Part shown: positions 61,126 through 64,000 of the stretch, in pieces
How the letters are laid out: every line of letters starts with the position of its first letter
How positions within the stretch are numbered: the stretch's first letter is position 1
Source of the DNA: Zoroaster sp. YZ-2022
Taxonomy: Eukaryota; Echinodermata; Asteroidea; Forcipulatida; Zoroasteridae
Reading direction: 5' to 3'
DNA: 64,000 nt
NCBI GenBank assembly: GCA_029582265.1
Contig: CM055816.1
Location: 39,650,913 to 39,714,912, forward strand
Notes under the pieces: model-generated
What the model saw: only the letters and a program-made list of their open reading frames with translations
What the model was told of the DNA's origin: nothing
Databases searched by the model: none
Program-made: the position numbers and the translations under genes

Positions 61126-64000
61126 GACCAATCAGATGTGTTGAGCGGTAAGTGAGCACTTCACATAAATACTTGTGGCATTTATCTCAGACAAGCTTGA
61201 TAAGGCCAAAAAAAATATCCGGTTCAGGTCAAAGGTCCGCTTCAAAATCGATGACGCATTTTTTATTTATTTATTTATTTATTTATTTTTTAATACATGT
61301 ATACACGTTTATTGGAACCAGACCTAATTTCCCATACACAAAGTATGGTGGCTAAGAGAGGCCTCACAAATCGGCCAAACGTTCGTGTCCTTATGTGAAA
61401 AAGTCGTTTAAAACACAGCGCGGCACAATTCCAATCGATCCAGCAATTTTGGCTGCAATTGGACAACGTTTCATAGCAAAAGAAAAGAAAGTTAAAAATG
61501 CTGACGTGCTGGTCTGAGGCGACACTTGTGAAGACCAGACACCAAAGACTATTTTTGTTGGCCTAACGGGCTTTTCCCAGCGGGAATCGATGTTGATAGA
61601 AGAGTTGGCCCAGAAATAAAACATTACAAGCAGCTGTCGATGTGCAATCAATATATTGTTATATAATGGGGCCAAATTGTATCCACTTTATAGTATTTAT
61701 TATTTAAGTTGTGAGAATTCCGGAGTGTGACCAAAACCATTTCTGTTGAAAATGTAGTCGGGAAATCATGTATCCGAGTGCCATGAGAAATTATGTGACC
61801 AAGATGAAATATATCCATTTTATGAAATGATTTGTGCTTAATTCCACTTGTTACTCTTAATCATGCCGGTAAGGGTGTTTCAAACAAGTTTGTTATTTTC
61901 CAGTGGGCATTTGAATTTTATATGCAACATTATTCCCTAGATGTGGATACTATGTAAACGCATGCTGCTGAGCTACCTCTATTTATATATATATATATAA
62001 CCTGCCAAGAAGCATTATATGTTGTACACACTTTTTGTTCCTTTCTGATTTTGTATTTTTATCACAAATAATACCTTATTTATTGTTTTAATGGCAACCC
62101 TGATATCTGACCGGATCCTACAAAAATAAGTCTGAAGGGTTCTAGTCTAAAGCACTTTGTCATATTAAAGTGACTACCAAACACACCCCAATATCTTTCA
62201 TGGCCTGGTGAAATTTAGTGACATTTTCTATTAAATCGCAATGTGAAACAAGGCATGTTTTAGGGGCCTGTTACCCAAAAACCAGCTTTAGCTATTTATT
62301 AAGACTCATTTTGTAAGATTGGGTCACATAAGTTGCCTACTTTGCCTGTATATACTTTTAAAGATCAAGATTCATGCAATGTGCAGTTTATGTGTTATAT
62401 TTTATAAAGCCTTATTTACACAATCCAATTTTCCTTCTGATTTTTGTGTAAATGAATTATCGCACAAGATTGTGTCACATGTGACTTGTCCGGAAAAAGT
62501 TTCAATCAACTTAATCGCATGTGAGTGGTCAAACGAATCAGAAGAAAAATCAGACTGGATAAATATAAATAAGGCTTTTGGTGTTAGCGTTGAGTTGCGA
62601 GCGGTCTGAATCGCACATAGATTTGTCTTGGTTCAGACTTGATGATTTCACATTATTAAGAAGAAACAACATATGACTGATGGTCAGGAGAGCTAACGCA
62701 TGTACCTTCAACAAACTGTTGTGAAGTCTACTCTCTAAACAAGTGCATTCACCCCTACACTTGACAGTGTCAAATTTAGCATCTTTGTGTAGAAAATGTG
62801 CATGAAATCACAGTGTCTAATAAGACTGACGATAGAGATATATGTACAAATGTAGATTTGATTATTTTGTTCAGAAATCACCAGTAGAGACAATATGCGA
62901 AGTGAATTAAATGTACATAGAAATACAAAGTAATTTTTCTACGCCTAATGTTTAGAATCTGTAAATGTTCACAGAGAAATTCATATTATGCAAATTTATG
63001 CATCTTTCCCTGTTGCTCACAATCAATGAGGAATTTAGAGTTGTGTCCTTATGAAGAAATTTAATGTGCTTACTTTTCCTTTACATATTTGTTTCCTAAA
63101 ATTGCTGAGAACATTTGAAATGTCTTTAATTCCCTCAAATCCAACTTCCAGAATTAGTGCTTCAGTCACAAACTGGGTTTTCCCTATTGTCATATTTTGG
63201 TTTACAATTCCAATCAAGGTTACAGTGACCACAGAGGGTTCATGCTAGAAAGAGCAAGCAATGATAAACCCTGTCATGTGTATATAGGTGTACATACCCA
63301 CGTTGCACATTCATCAACCAATGCACCCACAAGTATTCCTCAAATATTGGCCAATCCTAAAAATTAAATAAAAACTTCATTTATTTCCACCATTTTCATT
63401 TAGTTTTACTCATGAGACAGCTAGTTACTTAAAACTATGATGAAAGGTGCTTTGAAGCTTTTATTATTAATAAAAGCACTTTAACGATGATGAATATCCA
63501 TCTATGATCTATTTATAAAACATTGTTTTTAATATGTAAGCAGTTTGCCTGCCTTCCTTCCAATTTTGTAACCTTTTATAATCCTAACACATTTTGTACA
63601 TTTCTTGTAGCTAAAACGTTGATACCCAAGTAAAGAGACATGAAAGACACTATTTGCAAATTGTATGCAAGAAATTAAACTATGCTGAAAAGTTAGTATT
63701 TTGGTTAAAAAAAACATTGTTTTCTGATAATTTTATACATTATTGTAAGCAGATTGTTTTTAAAGAAGTGAACATTAATAATGTGCTTTGATACACTTCC
63801 TTCCCCTATGACTGAAAAATATGAGACTTTTTCAAGAATTTGTACTCAATCAAAATATGTAAGAAGTGACTTCCTTAAAAGTGCAATATTTCTTCCTGAA
63901 GTGGAGAGGATTACGTATAACAGTATTTGTTTCTGCTGATGGGATCATTTGTTTGTGTTGGATGGGATGTTTTCTCTAGAACAGATTGTTTTGTGTGCTT
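61126..64000. other. Downstream region, nothing recognised
   Basis: AT-rich sequence with a TTTA microsatellite (61262-61290), a TA run (61982-61998) and no open frame with family similarity. Part may be a long 3' UTR of the NCKAP5-like gene; several further AATAAA-like signals exist. Confidence 0.4.

Noticed and set aside
1..64000. A novel defence, biosynthetic or operon-like system
   Set aside because: The window is one spliced animal gene plus transposons; no clustered unknown genes are present.

Overview
The window is metazoan nuclear DNA: AT-rich, with long introns, canonical gt/ag splice sites and dense transposable-element debris. Frequent acatgtacatgt words, a tRNA-Leu-headed SINE, many short MITEs and a single-copy-looking NCKAP5-type gene suggest an invertebrate deuterostome. 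A sea star or another echinoderm is my best guess, but this is inference and I cannot name the species.

The one host gene I can support is a plus-strand orthologue of vertebrate NCKAP5/NCKAP5L (Nck-associated protein 5 / Cep169). Ten exons are resolved from 11561 to the stop codon at 60205: 11561-11692, 13038-13076, 32538-32660, 38833-39072, 40152-43517, 49159-49302, 49582-51273, 52909-53047, 54802-54995 and 60020-60205. They join into one open frame of 2084 codons. Every junction is phase 0 except 53047/54802, which is phase 1. The first three exons encode the conserved coiled coil. Two giant exons (3366 and 1692 nt) encode most of a Ser/Pro/Gln-rich, probably disordered protein that carries SxIP-type EB1-binding motifs. 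The start codon and 5' exons lie upstream of the window or were not recognised. The 3' UTR follows 60205, with AATAAA signals at 60461, 60575 and 60653.

The rest is intron or flank filled with mobile DNA. (i) Retroelements: tRNA-Leu SINEs at about 510, 14879, 19707 and 27760; a decayed Jockey/CR1-group LINE at 17049-19565 next to an RTE-like fragment at 16688-17040; and an L2/CR1-like LINE 3' end at 58147-58812. (ii) DNA transposons with readable terminal inverted repeats and target-site duplications: hAT-type at 21663, 24174 and 32685, TTAA-type at 39822, 51422 and 51678, and others. (iii) A stack of transposons inserted into one another fills 43602-48299 inside one intron. (iv) Several minisatellites: a 58-bp unit at 5814, a 50-bp unit at 12461, a 20-bp unit at 21377, 14/19-bp units at 53133 and a GC-rich unit of about 50-60 bp at 55738.

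I found no functional RNA gene, CRISPR array, operon or second host gene. The most interesting material is the internal SPQSP repeat and CxxC cluster of the NCKAP5-like protein, a partial duplication of its first visible exon, a possible micro-exon, the nested transposon stack, and a SINE head shared by two unrelated tails.
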